A stretch of 64,000 bases of DNA from Yponomeuta sedellus (GCA_934045075.1 OW203745.1:13798184-13862183), one strand, 5' to 3'; shown: positions 49,801 to 52,809, counted from the stretch's first letter. Notes: a model not told the origin generated them from the sequence alone. A program made the numbers and translations.

Positions 49801-51182
49801 GTTGTACTTAGTATAGAGGGCTAACGAGATCTGTGTAATATGTCCATTAATATATATTTATTATTATTATTTACTTATTGGATCTAACCCTTGACCCTAG
49901 ACGAAACCCTTATCCCTGAAGAAATAGAGGCTCCCGCTTGATACCGATGGGTCCATACCATTAGGATGCCTGAACTTACCTAGTCAAACAAAACTACGGT
50001 AACCTAGAACAAACCTAGGGCTACTATACAAAGGATTATATGGATATAAATGATGCCTGGAATTAAAGCCAGTAGAATGCAAGAGTTCTTTGTTTTATAA
50101 CAATTACGCAAACTCTGTTAAGGACTTTCAAAAGACTAAATTTATTGTACATTGTATGTTTTATAATATGTGCTCTGGTGTACAATAAAGTACATTCTTA
50201 TCTTATCTTAAGTTTGGAGTTTTTTCGTCCATTTTTTCTCAAAAATGATCTAGACTTTGAAATGGACACCTAGTTCAACTTGTAACGTTCATTAAGCCGC
50301 AGTTTCTACGCTACTTTGAATAACACCTATAGGGAAGAGCAGGTGATCGTGCTCTTCCACTATAAAGGGAAATTTCCCGCCAGGCAGATCGTATGCCTGG
50401 GACGGCAGGTCCAACTGTTGTTAGTCGGAAGTTAATTAATTAATTAAATTAATAAATGTTTTAAAACCCTATTTAGAGGCTAGAAATTCCACCCATGCCG
50501 GGATTCGAACCCGCGACCTCTGACTATCCGTGCCAGCGCTCTTTCCAACTGAATTTAATTTAATTTTCATAACATGGCAACTACCCGATGTCGACTATTT
50601 CTGCCAGGATCACGTCTTGACACGACATGCGCATAATAGGGAGGTTAATAGAGCATACAGAAACTTAAATAGGGATTACTCTGTGGAGGCTTTTAATATT
50701 GTGGCGGCGGAATATACGTTACAAAATCGGTTAGTGCATTAAAAATAATATAATCATGTGGGTACAGCGATATCATTCCGATGTAAAACCTAACTGCAAA
50801 GTAGGTACTCGGGATTGCAAGTGATGCAATTTACTTCAGCCAGATGTCGCTGCCTGTACGTAATACAGAGACTATTGTAAAGAGGTTCGAAATTTCAATG
50901 ATGCCGGTGAGTCGCCCATTAGCTCAGTAGGGAGAGCGCTGGCACGGTTAGCCAGAGGTCGCGGGTTCGAGTCCCGACATGGGTGGATTTTTTAGCCTCT
51001 AAATAGGTTTTTGAATTGAATTCATTTCATTCCTAACCCTAAAAATGACCTTATCTCTGCAGGGCGACCAGAAGATGGACATAAACGACGTGTGGAGGCA
51101 AATCGGAAACTTCAAGACCAAGGAAGGGAGGCTGAGGGAGGCCAACAACGTGAAACATTGCGTCGACAACGGTTACATATAG
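16861..51182 (+). CDS. CHK/EcKinase-like (DUF1679) small-molecule kinase, complete
   Basis: Member of the CHK kinase-like/EcKinase family, cytosolic enzymes with an aminoglycoside/choline-kinase fold; some phosphorylate ecdysteroids, but the substrate here is unknown. Coding exons: 16861-16971, 37624-37884, 39669-39868, 41118-41218, 43515-43620, 46910-47054, 47904-48119, 51063-51182. Phases agree at every junction and total 1260 nt (419 residues), the usual length. Motifs: VGETGKGDSYLSEVIRI (P-loop-like region, residues ~38-55), VQIVLKN (ATP-lysine strand), SHGDSWTNNFLF (catalytic loop, start of exon 6), MIDFQLARC (metal-binding, DFG-like). The start is the first ATG after a strong acceptor at 16803. 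Intron 1 (20.6 kb) holds the cubilin gene on the other strand. Intron 2 has a duplicated exon end and intron 5 a minisatellite made of exon 6. Confidence 0.92.
17063..17262 (+). repeat. Repeat family H copy
   Basis: GTGCCCCGTGGTGTCACCCG, ATTTTCCCGCAGTAAAACAT, and a TTTATAATATTAGTGTGTGA end, within CHK intron 1. Confidence 0.7.
17271..17928. other. CHK intron 1, AT-rich, nothing recognised
   Basis: No gene or element identified. A short repeat of TTAGTACTTACTCGAGTT (near 17001 and 17286) occurs either side of the family H element. Confidence 0.4.
17929..18240 (-). pseudogene. Decayed THAP zinc-finger fragment
   Basis: Minus strand reads CIVRECKNC, an in-frame stop, then RTPGKLWIRVPSEINTRK and LAKRDPDTLSTETGVYLRED with HFD following. 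This is the order of a THAP domain (Cys pair, W/P-rich middle, EDHF block), found in P-element transposases and insect THAP proteins. The usual Cys before EDHF is missing and a stop lies in the domain, so it is a relic, probably from a transposon. Confidence 0.62.
18490..18936. other. CHK intron 1, nothing recognised
   Basis: No gene seen. Contains mixed-sequence DNA with no clear repeat match elsewhere in the window. Confidence 0.4.
18937..19416. mobile_element. Foldback/MITE element with nested inverted repeats
   Basis: Outer inverted ends: ATGCTGGCGCCAGAGGAACT (18937) and its near-complement ending at 19416, extending about 40 bp through CAAACAAGTGATCACATAA. Inside is a second inverted pair: GCACCCTCAGAACGAAAGAG (19096) against CTTTTTCGTTCTGAGGGTGC (19329-19348). 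A third, weaker pair is AAAAAGGTATGC/GCATACCTTTTT. TGTCCGTGCCACA occurs several times in both orientations. No coding capacity. Confidence 0.85.
19480..19790 (-). mobile_element. tRNA-derived SINE (family B), nearly complete
   Basis: Reversed copy: TAGAGCCTAAAAATTCCGCC tail, tRNA-like GGGACTCGAACCCGTGACCT...CAACTGAGCTAATGGGC, then the body with TACGTACAGGCAGCGACATC. The tRNA-like part keeps the A-box (TAGCTCAGTTGG) and B-box (GGTTCGAGTCC) promoters. Confidence 0.85.
19793..19878 (-). mobile_element. SINE family B fragment
   Basis: Tail and start of the tRNA-like part (AGGACTCGAACCCGCGAACT), cut off after GGCTAACCGTG. Next to the copy at 19480-19790 in the same orientation. Confidence 0.75.
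19879..20935. other. CHK intron 1, AT-rich, degenerate GGTAGTAAATA repeats
   Basis: No gene. GGTAGTAAATA-like units recur between 20515 and 20712, and a short perfect hairpin lies at 20443-20472. Confidence 0.5.
20443..20472. repeat. Short perfect hairpin, 13-bp arms
   Basis: CAATCGTGACAAT, loop TGCT, ATTGTCACGATTG. Confidence 0.85.
20940..21085 (-). mobile_element. SINE family E / LINE tail fragment
   Basis: Reversed GGTAATTAAGCCCATACTCT-like body, here CTCTCAGAGAGAGTATTGGC with GCGTGCCCACCCTGCGGTGG, next to CACTACAGGGCACAGGCCTT, which matches the LINE tail near 42600. Confidence 0.55.
21096..21361 (+). repeat. Repeat family I copy, split by a LINE-tail insertion
   Basis: The family I sequence runs from about 21096 to 21216 and resumes at about 21297. 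In between is GATAGCACAACGTGGCGCTC...GGGGAGGGCTATGTCCAGCA, an RTE LINE/family F tail. A MITE follows immediately at 21371. Confidence 0.7.
21371..21508. mobile_element. 138-bp MITE with 9-bp target-site duplication
   Basis: Terminal inverted repeats CCCCCTTATTCATAATAGTC at the left and the complement GACTATTATGAATAAGGGGG at the right. Flanked on both sides by TTATACTTA (21362-21370 and 21509-21517). A 9-bp duplication suggests a Mutator-like (or possibly hAT) transposase. The target is a family I repeat. Confidence 0.9.
21518..22064. other. CHK intron 1, nothing recognised
   Basis: AT-rich, apart from a GC-rich patch at about 21715-21760. No gene seen. Confidence 0.4.
22065..22180 (+). mobile_element. 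SINE family B fragment
   Basis: GCCCATTAGCTCAGTTGGAA...GCGGGTTCGAGTT, the tRNA-like part in plus orientation; the start and tail are truncated. Confidence 0.75.
22181..22900. other. CHK intron 1, AT-rich, nothing recognised
   Basis: No gene. Contains short AACATGACAATATGA repeats at about 22740-22785. Confidence 0.4.
22918..23125 (+). mobile_element. SINE family E body fragment
   Basis: AGCAATACCACTCGCTAACA, CAATCCGTGGTGGGTTGGCG and TAGTTAAGCCCATACTCTTT match 41838-42090; the tRNA-like head is missing. Confidence 0.65.
23140..23570 (+). pseudogene. Scraps of LINE ORF2 3' ends
   Basis: About 23150-23260 reads RRRGRPRRRWCDDLTKYLAG-like, the conserved GRPxxRWxDDL tail of RTE-like LINEs. About 23522-23565 (GGGGAGGCCTTTGCCCAGTA) matches the GEAFAQQ end. 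The two pieces are separated and broken by stops. Confidence 0.65.
23641..23822. repeat. Inverted repeat of Penelope-like terminal type
   Basis: TTACAATTTTCCGACGTTTCGG at about 23680 is repeated in reverse near 23750, and TACACGGATTTTAC in reverse near 23805. CGACGTTTCGG plus CCGAGACCACGG is the terminal signature also seen at 48602-48710, linked there to a Penelope-like endonuclease. Confidence 0.6.
24205..24500. repeat. Imperfect duplication of the cubilin 3' end
   Basis: Sequence at 24205-24262 (TTTTTTAATTCATTCACAAG...CCAAACCTAC) resembles 24432-24500, which covers the cubilin stop codon and 3' UTR. The spacing is about 225 bp. Confidence 0.55.
24443..24448 (-). terminator. Likely polyadenylation signal of cubilin
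   Basis: AATAAA on the minus strand, about 33 nt past the stop codon. Very short 3' UTR if used. Confidence 0.5.
24481..35724 (-). CDS. Cubn: Cubilin, intronless, complete
   Basis: Cubilin is a giant extracellular endocytic receptor that binds proteins for uptake. In insects it acts with amnionless in nephrocytes and other absorptive cells. It has no membrane anchor of its own, and none is seen here. The frame is uninterrupted. The ATG at 35722-35724 starts a clean signal peptide (MSRVYLQLFLVTLSLIHLDC); the longer open frame begins upstream at a TTG and is not needed. From that Met (3747 residues): a trimerising helical N-terminal region (~75-145), eight EGF repeats (~148-490, several with calcium-binding DINEC/DIDEC), then 27 CUB domains (~497-3747). 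Most open with CGG and carry a DYLxI/VRDG block. CUB 13 lacks its first Cys. The 27 match the vertebrate number. It lies inside CHK intron 1 on the opposite strand. Confidence 0.97.
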   Translation of the reverse strand: MSRVYLQLFLVTLSLIHLDCEVYEDRPKLSTSNGDFILESAYGKNIYLRPNGPQSAVYIGDINILTINTTRSSPNYVPFSGDANNLDISNPYFSVIVERVSRLEQISEALQAPGITQNLTHMEMEMNRLSSWVHHVSRRINYAKKDKCITRPCEHGGTCLSLVSDYYCLCLPSWEGKNCDIDINECRNFAGTDLGCQNGGICLNKPGSYECLCKSGWFGTHCTRKAKDCSGGNYEMCGHGICIPVTTGEGIKCLCDPGWTNNGTSVACTTDINECESSHGPHCSVNPKVSCVNLPGSFNCGPCPAGYEGDGYICSDIDECQTTVNGGCSTSPMVTCHNTVGSRVCGPCPPGYVGDGTSCAFRGSCSINSGGCHPSAQCVDNPGLGGQFAQCVCPEGMHGDGFGLNGCYISTDNSTEGCLNNPCGIHGRCHPLVAGYTCICTKGRGGAHCDVEVNSCSSNPCRNGGLCRQDDTKPQGYRCECIAQFAGEQCQTPARTCGGFLEAQEGSIVYPITNSSYNHNVRCAWIIMTTPNKVVNVTFSKFDIEFNPECQFDFLQIHDGRNSASQIIGRFCGVTLPKGGNIISSHNFMYFWFRSDHSVAKSGFALHWTTVDPYCGGALDRADHGRISSPGSPGNYPPNRDCYWTITAAFGKRILLHFYELDIEAHNNCSFDYLALYDGSSISDPLINKYCNSTYPAPIQSSGSIMLVHFHSDAFGSGKGFQISYVTVPGIPGCGGLFTAEKGEFSSPNYDGKYLNNMICEYEIKTPRDTRIRIDIKSFKLESSTGCKYDYLKIYDGPSADSKLVGRFCGTTYDKMYVSSSNSLFFKFKSDRFSSSDGFRISYESVCQQLIEGDSGIIKSPGYPLSYAANRACEYIIKTSPGKAIQLTFQDFDIEDKNNLYCTFDELEIRDGFDQNAPKMGSYCGANTPPIQTSTHNYMYLKFTADMTVSGAGFYANYTSIDTKCGGIHKDTTGLISMPTGSAIQYEDNQNCTWLLVAPEGQHISITWDRFDLEGPPCSDYLELTEIDDANKEETLPKFCGRVAPPTLTTPTNRLRLRFISDQSLRHRGFTMSYVFLDDKTNCGGSYYKTRGVISSPGWPDYYSPSRDCTWVITVPAGQQIRLNISQFDLEKQRYTHNCRLEDYLEIRNGAYDNSPLIGFYCSSTIPGYITSMGQSLYLHFHSDFSMAGLGFQLQWDGTITGCGGTLSASTGTISSPNYPLNYHEDAECFYKIVTSQGSRLKINFNDLDLERTVACMDDYVEIYDGHDDNAPSLGRFCSMTIQTVNIETTTNYAFIKFRSDFAISGKGFKLAYHTLCETNVMGMHGIIESPDYPNNHARLSHCKWTINVPIGHTINVTFTHMDLYKAIENSRIIPIYWQEPRQFVPDHGSFFDLFQRRLARLRDPCSIDYLQLKEPFDNTTAIKHCGSSLPPKFISKSNSLEIEFVTNAFTPKTGFRLEWVRHGCGGYLLRPYGTISVSKLTSTSPILCEWFIQTNPGTAVSITFNNLYMMDSPNCTIDAIEIYGGQDDSASLITKICHRDISSAASSTNLMFLRFKKYSNLLDVNFDASYESSGTGCGGIIHTRSGTITSRHYPQNYDNNLNCVWYITVPKHHRINFNILDFDLYGSDEESCGDVFRIYDGESITNNHNQTVCPASNITNFISKSNSITIQFVTDSSGTAKGFKVNFSAICGGILQAHSSDSPDILSSDGIQSSVNCTWTIVAPELSQKVSLTLTHLFLPKNYDVVTNRACPSSFLRVLDGNDASAPLIGEYCGRKVPPLIVSRGNAITIQFGSYSGPIVGQFQAAYTNLNSACGGTLTSEEGTIASPNYPSSYPAYSNCEWTLSTAPGNRVFIMLEKLDLGYSDNCNKDYLEVRENDGAGRILGLYCGNEIPTNTTVASRLFIKFHSDNEQAGSGFILHYGFLHGNDITGISGGQITSPLYPHRYQGSGEYTWRISSNERIVLYIERLEIPVQGSVCYNYLAIYDGYNNEVPLLKKLCGILRSGDVQSYFSSTNVVYLKLGLLETNPGALFSLRWSTVGTIQTIDSDDDKTNCGANTTVTLEVGQRVTIKSPNYPQPYDSNSHCEWLFKATDGSHLTFMLDDIALEEQKNCFADYINIFSSDTGVKDWKKIAGPICTSKSLKSILVSSSYLKVEFISDHSSVEKGFLAHIESKCGGHLFGTSGVVSPSWFDVKGNTHGIFFATKCEWFVKVRPGRTMSLEFEQFNISNIGDECANSVILRNGESIESPLLETGRYCGYNSEKRTEIKTSSNALFVTYTIHTSTFQNFRLRYEENNIECGATSLLTIGHTWEVISSPNYPSIPTPYTECVWVFTAPPGEIIRIDFIDRFDLDRSLDCVQESVEIRDGLSEISALKGRYCGSKPGSVKTSSNTLYIKYMTQLTEPRNGFKANISIDTCGGTIVGNHGEIQSPGYPHIPVLPVGSVCEWKIMGSINQIYNIMAQDISLPPSVDRCGYNITIEETLKVNQTQVILKTFCGYEDQKDIEKVIQSNTNEFTIKLQTGKISEWATRSLYKGFRIAFNTSRIFCGGSIKESEGFIMTPPYSFQTSVCEWTIIAPNKSRRIRLEILEFGVDRNVVGVFHDVTFRTEINTTFGNIFESSGPTMGIFIWIQSLTPDRPFKAKFTTNEPALCGGTRTGISGILFSPNLDHSSMNCEWTIESSSLENQKDRNTIFITGSIHSKTNNTRCLYDDSQLFLTMSDGLVLHMSCSTSNIALRIPTSSFIIKYMQSAVHFLDFKLQWRSEPCGGTIRVGKSPINILDIPGNFTGALDCAWILIVPNQERVRFQLIGDFKLDCRQEFLQVNREYLQGKSSPLLDYCKKNKISPRNVTMGYNIMYIQFHTELNDSDLKLIVNTVNAECGGILTKNENMFMSPNFPKHYFKNQECIWEIHADIGYRVSLSFIDRFVIEQRPNCTKDVVIIYDWKEDDYVEMARLCGREIPPVYNSTNNKLKVILRTDGDTNLDGFKAKWTSICGSELIATDEEKFLFSSGYPYQYSPKEQCVYKIKAPGKIIIIKFVDFELEGPYPDCNNDNLTIGGQQRPDYASIKILCGGEKPTEPEFYQDSVSISFRTDSYVQRKGYKISYQVYNCGSQIREPTIISTGDKDGDNSYESNTNCTWLIEAPPNKIVVAQFFYVDMEDTDGTDFVSVFNGLKIDEKNRIALLFGHITTTTTIRSTGNKMLIQFVSDFALNYRGFKVKILFTYDESVGCGGTFDLDSITTRTIKSPIIGQNITYERFLDCHWNIQTAAGKVIEVEFKSFHISPCRDVNQTALGYSKCNCDLLEVRDGLNPNSLVMGTYCGHTLPPKLVSSINFLSLRLSTDGELESTGFEAVLTARESLCGRKSYTLGVAVKHVRSPGYDKGFITPGLHCVYTFTAVNNYYSTHIRIDSLDLEEASERNLCEKSRLIISSYSENSNNNNITAGSSYVLHSSGQFFRENYLRSGTAAENTGPQQYVFCGNKKAIDIYTQGDIQINLQTSPDSSKHKGFDIEVSYTNFCPNNFTETQGRVQVISLFDGESDSRKECFTLITAPENQTISAYFIEINDASWSEDVYLDIFDGNTTSASKLLRVSSASTDNVALFSTGRYMLFHNVGEERDHVTYDLNYVTTDKGRGCGGKLHNVFGQLTSPMYPETYRKISTCEWELETPPGTGMTLKFLEFDLGAVCEFNYVELVDREGNVLNTFCDEEPADTELESNYIKIVYKTRESNSGTGWVAQFMAVDRTGHS
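36172..36243. repeat. Inverted repeat, ~27-bp arms
   Basis: CCCGATTCGTATGGAGCGTTTTG and, 20 nt later, CAAAAACGCTCCATACATATCGGG are imperfect reverse complements. Upstream of cubilin. Confidence 0.75.
36300..36420 (-). repeat. Repeat family I-like fragment
   Basis: GGTTGTCTGGAAGAGATCAC and TATAAGGCCATCGTC, the reverse of GGCCTTATCACTAAAAGTGA at 41747. Confidence 0.5.
36424..36586 (-). mobile_element. Helitron (Lep1 type), non-autonomous
   Basis: Reverse copy of the elements at 41321-41689. The 5' end TCTATAATATAAAAATTAAT is preceded by AACACTTTA, as at 41312-41320. The 3' CTAG is lost but GTTCGCTGGGTCAGC remains. Confidence 0.8.
36587..36977. other. CHK intron 1, AT-rich
   Basis: No gene or clear element seen. 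Confidence 0.4.
36978..37400 (+). mobile_element. tRNA-headed SINE (family E)
   Basis: The head, 36983-37055, is tRNA-like: GATAGCTCAGTGGGTAGAAC (A box) and CAGGTTCCATCCCCAGTG (weak B box). Then TACCAATGACTTTGTTT, GTGAAGGAAAACATCGTGAG, and a second half GTCCTTCCTGTGGGCTAGGT to GCTGTATAAATTGCCTCATT. The second half recurs alone at 49120-49290, 52360-52490 and 59297-59440. Not a functional tRNA gene: the head lacks well-paired stems. Confidence 0.7.
37400..37572 (+). mobile_element. RTE LINE 3' end
   Basis: In broken frames reads GRPPxRWDDDLRKTAG-like sequence, then RALWRSLGEGYVQQW from GGGCGCTATGGCGCTCATTA, ending in a GAAGAAGAAG tail. Ends about 50 bp upstream of CHK exon 2. Confidence 0.75.
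38031..38235 (+). repeat. Tandem duplicate of the CHK exon 2 end and its intron
   Basis: 37806-38020 and 38031-38235 are near copies. The copy keeps LLEFQANKDLEDPFTEYAK coding sequence, the splice donor AAG|GTGAGT and the following GTCGATCGGCCGACT. An AG at 38047-38048 (ATGCAG) would make 38049-38111 an in-frame 63-nt exon, although its polypyrimidine tract is poor. Confidence 0.9.
38325..38691 (-). repeat. Repeat family A copy
   Basis: Complete reversed copy, from TATGTCCCCACTGCTGGGGC to CGCCTAGGCCACGAGCGCTT. Confidence 0.85.
38827..39022 (+). repeat. Repeat family H copy
   Basis: TGTGCCCCGCGGTACTACCC, CGTAGTAAAACGTAGCCTAT and ATTTACAATATTAGTGTGA. Confidence 0.7.
39023..39660. other. CHK intron 2, nothing recognised
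   Basis: AT-rich with an AG run at 39496-39511. No gene seen. Confidence 0.4.
39877..40160 (+). repeat. Repeat family A copy
   Basis: Starts 8 nt after the exon 3 donor (GTGCTCGTGGCCTTGGCG) and lacks the middle TTATGGGCGGCTTGATAACT block. Confidence 0.8.
40383..40505 (-). mobile_element. SINE family C body fragment
   Basis: TTGCTTCTGGCCCCCCCACA and GTGTCGTGGGAACCAGAAAC match 43160-43240; no tRNA-like head. Confidence 0.65.
40520..40856 (-). mobile_element. tRNA-derived SINE (family B)
   Basis: Complete reversed copy with GGGATTCGAACCCGCAACCT, ACCAATTGAGCCAATGGGC, the body AGGCAGCGACATCTGACTTA and TTAATGCACTAACCCGTGCT. A second tail piece follows at 40825-40852. Confidence 0.85.
41021..41093 (-). 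mobile_element. tRNA-like SINE head (family C)
   Basis: On the minus strand: GACCTCTGTGGCGAAGCGGC...AGAGGTCCCGGGTTCGAACC. It forms a tRNA-like pattern with a good B box and is followed by the C-rich tail. Ends 24 nt before CHK exon 4. Matches 56576-56646 and 43263-43338, so it is treated as a SINE, not a tRNA gene. Confidence 0.7.
41321..41516 (+). mobile_element. Helitron (Lep1 type), tandem copy 1
   Basis: 196 bp. Starts TCTATAATATAAAAATGAAT after an A, contains ATCTCGAGATCAGCTGAACC and GGTTCTTACGGAGAG, and ends GGGTCAGCTAG before T. These are Helitron rules (5' TC, 3' CTRR, A/T insertion site). No Rep/helicase. Confidence 0.88.
41517..41689 (+). mobile_element. Helitron (Lep1 type), tandem copy 2
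   Basis: 173 bp, head-to-tail with the first copy and directly abutting it (CTAG|TCTATAAT). Same internal motifs, ends CTAG before T. Confidence 0.88.
41735..41800 (+). repeat. Repeat family I-like fragment
   Basis: GCGGCCTTATCACTAAAAGT and CTCCCAGACAACCTTTGGAT, the reverse of 36310-36365. Confidence 0.5.
41838..42095 (+). mobile_element. tRNA-headed SINE (family E)
   Basis: tRNA-like head GCTAGCGGAGTGGAAAATGA...GTGGATTCGAATCCCGTCGG, then TACCAATGACTTTGTTTTCT, GTGAAGGAAAACATCGTGTA and GCCAGTCCGCGGTGGGCACG. Body as at 62158-62380. Confidence 0.75.
42471..42510. repeat. Short tandem duplication
   Basis: CGCTGGCACTGCTTTAGA appears twice in succession, with AGT between. Surrounding 42100-42580 is CG-rich mixed sequence without a recognised gene. 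Confidence 0.7.
42588..42645. repeat. Palindromic LINE tail
   Basis: CTGCAGTGGGAC, GTTA, GTCCCACTGCAG at the centre; the match extends to AAGAGAAGGCCTGTGC on the left against GGCCTTCTCTT on the right, with a 6-nt deletion. Left half is an RTE LINE tail motif (GAAGGCCTGTGCCCTGCAGT). Confidence 0.85.
43106..43480 (+). mobile_element. SINE family D interrupted by a reversed family C SINE
   Basis: Family D parts: AACTTTTCTAGTGTGACTCGGGTCTT (43110-43136 region) and GGATGTTATCTATGTATTTA onward (43354-43480), continuous in the copy at 49617-49865. Between them is a reversed family C SINE (about 43137-43350) with tRNA-like head GGATCGAACCCGGGACCTCT. Confidence 0.75.
43755..44060 (+). mobile_element. 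tRNA-derived SINE (family B), full length
   Basis: Begins ACACGGGTTAGTGCATTAAA, body GTGGGTACAGCGATATCATT and CAGCCAGATGTCGCTGCCGG, then the tRNA-like part TTAGCTCAGTAGGGAGAGCG, GGTTAGCCAGAGGTCGC, GGGTTCGAGTCCCGGCATG, ending AGATTTTCAAAATTG. The tRNA part is near the 3' end, and its anticodon stem (CTGGC/GCCAG) is still intact. Confidence 0.88.
44061..46120. other. CHK intron 5, AT-rich, no gene recognised
   Basis: 2 kb of mostly unique AT-rich sequence. About 44330-44405 repeats GCGACTTAG, and about 44450-44950 repeats TTGCCGTAT. A C run lies at 45162-45171. TTTGGGAGTCTAAATCTAAAAAAAA is doubled at 45959-46008. Confidence 0.5.
46124..46956 (+). repeat. Minisatellite of five units containing the CHK catalytic exon start
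   Basis: Each unit runs from AATCGTGTTTGTATATGACTG through GTTTTTCCTTCTTGTAACAC to the acceptor CCCCGGCAG, then the first ~46 nt of CHK exon 6 (coding SHGDSWTNNFLFRYRA). Acceptor AGs end at 46237, 46402, 46567, 46738 and 46909, with periods of 165, 165, 171 and 171 bp. The later units carry a 6-bp ACGAGT insertion. In copies 1-4 the exon piece runs into GTGTTTTAA, a stop; only the fifth continues into the true exon. Confidence 0.96.
47055..47640. other. CHK intron 6, TCGAGA-rich sequence
   Basis: Repeated short CTCGAGAT, GTCGAGA and GACATCTCG motifs between 47100 and 47480. No gene seen. Confidence 0.4.
47656..47880 (+). repeat. Repeat family A copy, 5' truncated
   Basis: Starts in the middle at TGGGTAACCGTCCCGTGACT and ends GGGGACGTTCAAGGGTTGAT, about 20 nt before CHK exon 7. 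Confidence 0.8.
48231..48530. repeat. Cluster of GACGTC palindromes
   Basis: Eight GACGTC sites (two of them in TGACGTCA context or close) plus several ACGTC variants within ~300 bp of the last CHK intron. The surrounding DNA is otherwise unlike the named repeats. Confidence 0.85.
48602..49118 (-). mobile_element. Penelope-like element 3' fragment with GIY-YIG endonuclease end
   Basis: Minus strand, in order from 49110: CGQTKRSIAQRVKEHIAAVK-like sequence (from GCGGCCAAACGAAGCGGTCT), then VSKSAIAEHLLEAGTNHWIG and STDRHYYRRIVREAIEIKKH. This is the C-terminal endonuclease tail of Penelope-like retroelements. It is followed by the terminal motif CCCGACGTTTCGGCAGCG. The RT part is missing, and a SINE tail truncates it at 49119. 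Confidence 0.75.
49119..49300 (+). mobile_element. SINE family E second-half fragment
   Basis: GACTAGTCCTTCCTGTGGAC, CTAGTGTGAGTGAAGATGCC and CGCTGTATAAATCATCTCAT. Confidence 0.7.
49617..49865 (+). mobile_element. tRNA-headed SINE (family D)
   Basis: Head 49619-49695 GGTCTCGGTGGCGGAGCGGT...GTCTCGGGTTCGATCCCCGG resembles a tRNA with a long variable-type arm. Then AACGAACTTTTCTAGTTTGT and the body ending TTATTATTATTT. Family D body as at 43110-43480. Confidence 0.75.
49930..50460. other. CHK last intron, nothing recognised
   Basis: No gene. Around 50140-50200 there is a family-I-like TTATTGTACATTGT/GTACAATAAAGTAC tract. Confidence 0.4.
50461..50555 (-). mobile_element. SINE family B fragment
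   Basis: AACCCTATTTAGAGGCTAGA and GGGATTCGAACCCGCGACCT, truncated within the tRNA-like part. Confidence 0.8.
50556..50725 (+). other. Orphan open segment between two SINEs
   Basis: Open in one frame, reading WQLPDVDYFCQDHVLTRHAH and NREVNRAYRNLNRDYSVEAF. No splice signals are in place and I recognise no domain. It may be a captured scrap of a transposon protein or chance. Confidence 0.25.
50726..51015 (+). mobile_element. tRNA-derived SINE (family B), full length
   Basis: TGGGTACAGCGATATCATTC body and GCCCATTAGCTCAGTAGGGA...GGGTTCGAGTCCCGACATGG, ending CTAAATAGGTTTTTGAATT. Ends 47 nt before the last CHK exon. Confidence 0.88.
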
Positions 51183-51289
51183 AGGGCTTGAGCAGTATTA
51201 TAGAAGAATAAGATTAGAGAATGAACGGGTTTAATGCAAAAAATTACATGCAAGACCAGAAAAAATCTTACGATTTTTTAATTATGTAC

Positions 51290-51560
51290 TTATCTTCATT
51301 TTCTTTTTAATCGGTCCCTCAATTCTGAGGATCGTGACCATATACAATAGTTCTCCATTTGTCTCGGTCATATGCGCAATGGGATGCGTGCTGAATGGAT
51401 CCCCCAGCTGCCTTCTATAAGGCATCGGACCAGCGCATTGGTGTTCTGCCTCTCGCTCGTCTGCCCTCTAACTGGCCCAAAACGATCTGCTTCTCTAGGC
51501 CGTGTAATGCCCAAAAAAGCTGAGGGCCCTCTGGCGACAGACTGACGACAGTCGCTTCGT
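51290..51560 (-). repeat. Probable LINE 3' region
   Basis: GTCCCTCAATTCTGAGGATC, TCTCGGTCATATGCGCAATG and GACCAGCGCATTGGTGTTCT look like an untranslated or terminal LINE region. There is no other copy in the window to test this. Confidence 0.35.
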
Positions 51561-51797
51561 TATACCGAGCTCGTTAAGTATAGAAACATTGGTTCTGAAG
51601 GCTGTCCACGGGATGTATATCTATGAGTACATAATTTAAATTCATGATTTCATATTCTTGTCTCGTGATTTTTGTTTCGGCAATAGGAAGCGCGTTCAGA
51701 TTTGTGGCTAGATTATATAGTTGAAAGCTTTTAATAAAATCAACCACAATGTCGGCAATTAACATAATTGCGTATAAATCAGCTAAAACGTCAGCTC

Positions 51798-52111
51798 GCT
51801 GTTACAGTCAAAACTCTTAAAGGGTCAAAACTAGTTTTGACTGCTAAAATCAGTCAAAAGTACTTTTGTCCAAAGCTTACATTTGAAATAACCATTTGGT
51901 AAAAACACCTTAAATGCTGCATCACTCAATTTGCGACAACAAAAATATGGGTGCGACCAAGCGCGTAGCGTAGCGCAAAGGAGCGTGTTAGGTTGAACAT
52001 GTACGACCGAAAACCAACTCGACATTGTTGGATACATATTAGAATTTTACTGTATTTTTCTGCAGTTAAAACTAGTTTTGACCGTTTAAGGCTTCTGACT
52101 GTAACATCGCT
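51798..52111. mobile_element. MITE with ~55-bp inverted ends
   Basis: Left GCTGTTACAGTCAAAACTCT...GGTCAAAACTAGTTTTGACT and right CAGTTAAAACTAGTTTTGAC...TTCTGACTGTAACATCGCT are reverse complements with scattered changes. 314 bp, no coding capacity. Confidence 0.82.
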
Positions 52112-52155
52112 ATCGATACGTAGTATTAAACATAGTTGTATATTGAACGGGTCCA

Positions 52156-52206
52156 CCCTATATAACTATATAACTATATAACTATATAACTATATAACTA
52201 TGTAAT
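52156..52206. repeat. (CTATATAA)n microsatellite
   Basis: About six units of the 8-mer ACTATATA. Confidence 0.9.
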
Positions 52207-52295
52207 ATTAATAGTATAACTATGTATGATAATGGCGTTAAAAAGCTATTACTATTACAAACACTAGTTTTTATTTAGTTTAGGATAATCTAGGT

Positions 52296-52346
52296 ACTAG
52301 CATTGAATTTAAAGTAAGGTTACTTTAAATTCAATGGTACTAGTTA
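52296..52346. repeat. Near-perfect hairpin
   Basis: CATTGAATTTAAAGTAA, GG, TTACTTTAAATTCAATG, with CTAG-type ends. Confidence 0.85.
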
Positions 52347-52359
52347 ATTTCTTAAGCAG

Positions 52360-52490
52360 GTGAGTGTCAAGCCTACTCCATCTAAAACAAGGGTGAAGGG
52401 ACCACTAGGTCCCATCACCTATCTAGTGTGAGTGAAGATGCCACTGGACGCTGTATAAATCATCTCCATACGAAGATGCAAAGGCCAAAC
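52360..52490 (+). mobile_element. SINE family E second-half fragment
   Basis: AAGCCTACTCCATCTAAAAC and CTAGTGTGAGTGAAGATGCC with CTGTATAAATCATCTCCATA. Confidence 0.65.
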
Positions 52491-52809
52491 ATTTGTTTTT
52501 AGCGCTGAAAACAGTGCCATCGGAAAGCACATCTTATCTCTGGCGGCATATTATGGTCGCGCACCATCTAGAACAGAGCCTTCTGGAAGCCTACAGAATA
52601 GTCGCCGCAGGCGTAGAAGTATAGCCCGTAACATTATTCTGCTTAGGTATAAAGCATATGCGATGCCGAAGTCATGCGTTTTGTGGCGGTAACAACCGGT
52701 TTCTCGTATAATAACAAGCTGTTAATCACTGGCCAACACACTGTTATGCAGTTTGGCGAACATTGTTTATTAATTTTAAGTAGTATTTCTTAATGGTTCG
52801 CGATACTCC

